From Flavimarina sp. Hel_I_48 (GTDB taxonomy: Bacteria; Bacteroidota; Bacteroidia; Flavobacteriales; Flavobacteriaceae), in the NCBI RefSeq assembly GCF_000733945.1, contig NZ_JPOL01000002.1:568001-632000 (forward strand): a stretch of DNA of 64,000 nt, written 5' to 3'. The notes beneath the pieces were generated by a model that was given only the letters and a program-made list of their open reading frames with translations, ran no database searches and was not told the DNA's origin. How positions within the stretch are numbered: the stretch's first letter is position 1; each line of letters opens with the position of its first letter. The position numbers and the translations under genes are program-made. Below are positions 62,282-64,000 of this stretch, piece by piece.

Positions 62282-63142
62282 GTGGACCGAAAACCTATGG
62301 TGCAAAACACTACTAAATTAAGCTGGAGGGAGAAAATACATACCATCATTGCAGAGGCAGATACCCCGGCGGGCAAGGCCTTTGACATTGTTCTGCTCGT
62401 GCTTATCGCCTTCAGTATTATTTTGGTCATGCTTGAAAGTGTTTCCGAAATCAATGCGCACTACCATGAATATTTCTACCTGGGGGAATGGATCATTACC
62501 ATATTCTTTACCATTGAATATATTCTGCGCGTAATAAGCATAAAAAAACCCACGGCCTATATTTTCAGTTTTTATGGTGTCATTGATTTTCTATCTACCA
62601 TACCACTTTATTTATCCTTCTTTTTCGTGGGCACGAACGCATTGCTCGCCATACGGGCTTTGCGCCTTCTAAGGGTTTTCCGAATATTAAAAATTACGCG
62701 TTATATAGGTGAAGGCAATAAATTGGCACGTGCCTTAAAAGACAGCAGGCCTAAAATCTTCGTTTTTCTGTTTGCCGTTTTGATTCTATCTGTTATTGCG
62801 GGCACGCTCATGTACCTCGTAGAAGGACCTGAACATGGTTTTAAAAGTATTCCCATAAGCGTCTACTGGTGTATCGTCACCCTGACTACCGTAGGTTTTG
62901 GCGATATAGCCCCGGTAACCGCTGCCGGTCAATTTATCGCGGCGCTGATCATGATTTTAGGATATGGTATTATTGCGGTGCCTACAGGAATTGTCACTTC
63001 GGAAATGTCAAAAAACAAAGACAAACCCGTGCCTGAAGATGCAGATTATGTACACACCAACACGCAAACCTGTCATAACTGCGGGGCAAGAAATCATCAG
63101 GATTCGGCCAAATTTTGCCATAAATGCGGCACAAAACTGTAA
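62282..63142 (+). CDS. voltage-gated-type potassium channel with C-terminal zinc ribbon
   Basis: A 286-residue six-helix ion channel. S4 carries spaced arginines (AIRALRLLRVFRILKITRYI). The selectivity filter is TLTTVGFGDIAP, indicating K+ selectivity. After S6 a short linker leads to CHNCGARNHQDSAKFCHKCG, a four-cysteine zinc ribbon in the cytoplasm. Start GTG 62282 or ATG 62297 are both possible; the difference is five residues. miaA begins 2 bp after its stop. Confidence 0.88.
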   Translation: MDRKPMVQNTTKLSWREKIHTIIAEADTPAGKAFDIVLLVLIAFSIILVMLESVSEINAHYHEYFYLGEWIITIFFTIEYILRVISIKKPTAYIFSFYGVIDFLSTIPLYLSFFFVGTNALLAIRALRLLRVFRILKITRYIGEGNKLARALKDSRPKIFVFLFAVLILSVIAGTLMYLVEGPEHGFKSIPISVYWCIVTLTTVGFGDIAPVTAAGQFIAALIMILGYGIIAVPTGIVTSEMSKNKDKPVPEDADYVHTNTQTCHNCGARNHQDSAKFCHKCGTKL

Positions 63143-63144
63143 TT

Positions 63145-64000
63145 ATGGACAAACTTCTTGTGGCCGTTGTAGGCCCTACCGCCATTGGCAAAACAGCCCT
63201 GGCCATAAAACTCGCCAAACATTATGATACCGAAATCCTATCAGCAGATTCCAGACAATTTTTTAAGGAAATGAAAATAGGTACGGCCGTACCTTCTGAA
63301 GAAGAACTGCAACAGGCAAAGCATCATTTCATTCAACATATCTCCATAACCGAAAACTATAGCGTAGGACATTTCGAAAAAGATGCTTTAAATACCCTAA
63401 CAAAAGTTTTTGAGAAGAAAAATATTGCGGTTCTCGTAGGTGGATCTGGTCTTTATGTTGATGCGGTGCTACAAGGTCTCGATAATTTGCCCAGGGTGGA
63501 TCCTGCAATCCGTGAAATGCTAAATACAAAATTAGCCAAAGAAGGATTGGTTCCACTTCAAAAAATGTTGTTGGAAAAAGATCCTGTGCATTATGAATCC
63601 ATAGATCTCAACAATCCACAACGTTTGTTGCGAGCGCTTGAAGTTTGTATTTCTACCGAAAAGCCATTTTCCTCTTTTTTAAATAGAAATAACGTAAAAA
63701 GACCTTTTAAAGGTCTGAAAATTGGGCTTTCTGCCGACCGTGAAATAATCTATGATCGCATTAATAAACGCGTTGATATCATGATGGAAAACGGACTGGA
63801 AGAAGAAGTGCTTTCACTTGTTGATCAAAAAGATCGCAACGCTTTAAATACCGTTGGGTATAAAGAATTATTCGCCCATTTTGATGGAAAAATAACAAAA
63901 ACGGAAGCTATTTCAGAAATTAAAAAAAATACCAGGAGATTTGCTAAGCGCCAGCTTACCTGGTACCGTAAGGATCAATCCATAACCTGGTTTGATAAAG
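63145..64000 (+). CDS. miaA: tRNA dimethylallyltransferase, 3' end beyond the window
   Basis: Adds the dimethylallyl group to N6 of A37 in tRNAs reading U-starting codons. The frame runs from ATG 63145 through the window edge (285 residues visible; the family has about 300-315). Motifs are LVAVVGPTAIGKTALAIKLA (P-loop), SADSRQFFKEMKIGTA, VLVGGSGLYVDAVL, NPQRLLRALEV and the C-terminal RRFAKRQLTWYRKD. Only some 15-30 residues are missing. It supplies the substrate for the miaB/miaE route; miaE lies at 27.4 kb. Confidence 0.95.
   Translation, partial: MDKLLVAVVGPTAIGKTALAIKLAKHYDTEILSADSRQFFKEMKIGTAVPSEEELQQAKHHFIQHISITENYSVGHFEKDALNTLTKVFEKKNIAVLVGGSGLYVDAVLQGLDNLPRVDPAIREMLNTKLAKEGLVPLQKMLLEKDPVHYESIDLNNPQRLLRALEVCISTEKPFSSFLNRNNVKRPFKGLKIGLSADREIIYDRINKRVDIMMENGLEEEVLSLVDQKDRNALNTVGYKELFAHFDGKITKTEAISEIKKNTRRFAKRQLTWYRKDQSITWFDK

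Overview
The window is a contiguous stretch of chromosome from a member of the Flavobacteriaceae (Bacteroidota). Evidence for this includes a T9SS type A sorting-domain protein, a GldI-type gliding lipoprotein, an OstA-like protein, a DUF5686 outer-membrane protein and a DUF3822-rsmD pair. Several genes also carry the Bacteroidota -7 promoter box TAnnTTTG shortly upstream, Shine-Dalgarno signals are weak, and intergenic DNA is AT-rich. Almost everything is housekeeping or conserved accessory content. I see no transposase, prophage, CRISPR array, tRNA or defence island.

Layout. 1-3.4 kb: a UvrD/PcrA helicase cut by the window edge, a possible gene remnant and a membrane acyltransferase. 3.9-8.4 kb: a secreted M20 amidohydrolase, a pair of small exported paralogues of which the second is broken by one in-frame stop, an orphan FMN glutamate-synthase-like protein and a small membrane-anchored protein. 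8.5-18.2 kb: a long plus-strand run (OstA-like, class III aminotransferase, TPR protein, two tandem DUF368 polyprenyl-phosphate transporters, aroE, DUF349 protein) closed by a strong terminator. 18.3-19.5 kb: a non-coding array of five copies of a structured repeat with a period of about 231 bp. 19.5-22.4 kb (minus): kdsB, DUF4126 and a RecD-like helicase. 22.4-28 kb (plus): an inner-membrane protein, DUF3822, rsmD, a small protein, dnaX and miaE, with rnpB on the opposite strand. 28-33.7 kb (minus): a polyphosphate cluster (pdxH, sixA, ppk1, ppx), a SIMPL protein and a rhomboid protease. 33.8-40.7 kb: a lipid A type acyltransferase, a GMC oxidoreductase with its subunit-3 partner, glmM, ndk and a PhoD-like phosphatase. 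40.8-43.5 kb: nrnA, gldI and a cyclophilin-FKBP fusion. 43.6-48.5 kb (minus): a CocE-type hydrolase, tilS, pabB and a CsbD protein. 48.6-56.5 kb: lipoproteins, smpB, cell-surface proteins, a DinB protein, a guanine-deaminase-like protein and pcm. 56.8-64 kb (plus): a Gfo/Idh oxidoreductase, 3-hydroxyacyl-CoA dehydrogenase, DUF1015, YggS, an exonuclease/GIY-YIG fusion, a voltage-gated channel with a zinc ribbon and the start of miaA.

Functional themes are envelope building (kdsB, OstA-like, DUF368, LpxL-like, glmM), RNA maturation (rnpB, rsmD, miaE, miaA, tilS, smpB), polyphosphate metabolism, and protein folding at the cell surface linked to gliding/T9SS. The least explained parts are the 18.3-19.5 kb repeat array, the hairpin that covers a start codon near 5.28 kb, and the freshly broken small paralogue next to it. 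I did not find a convincing new multi-gene system.
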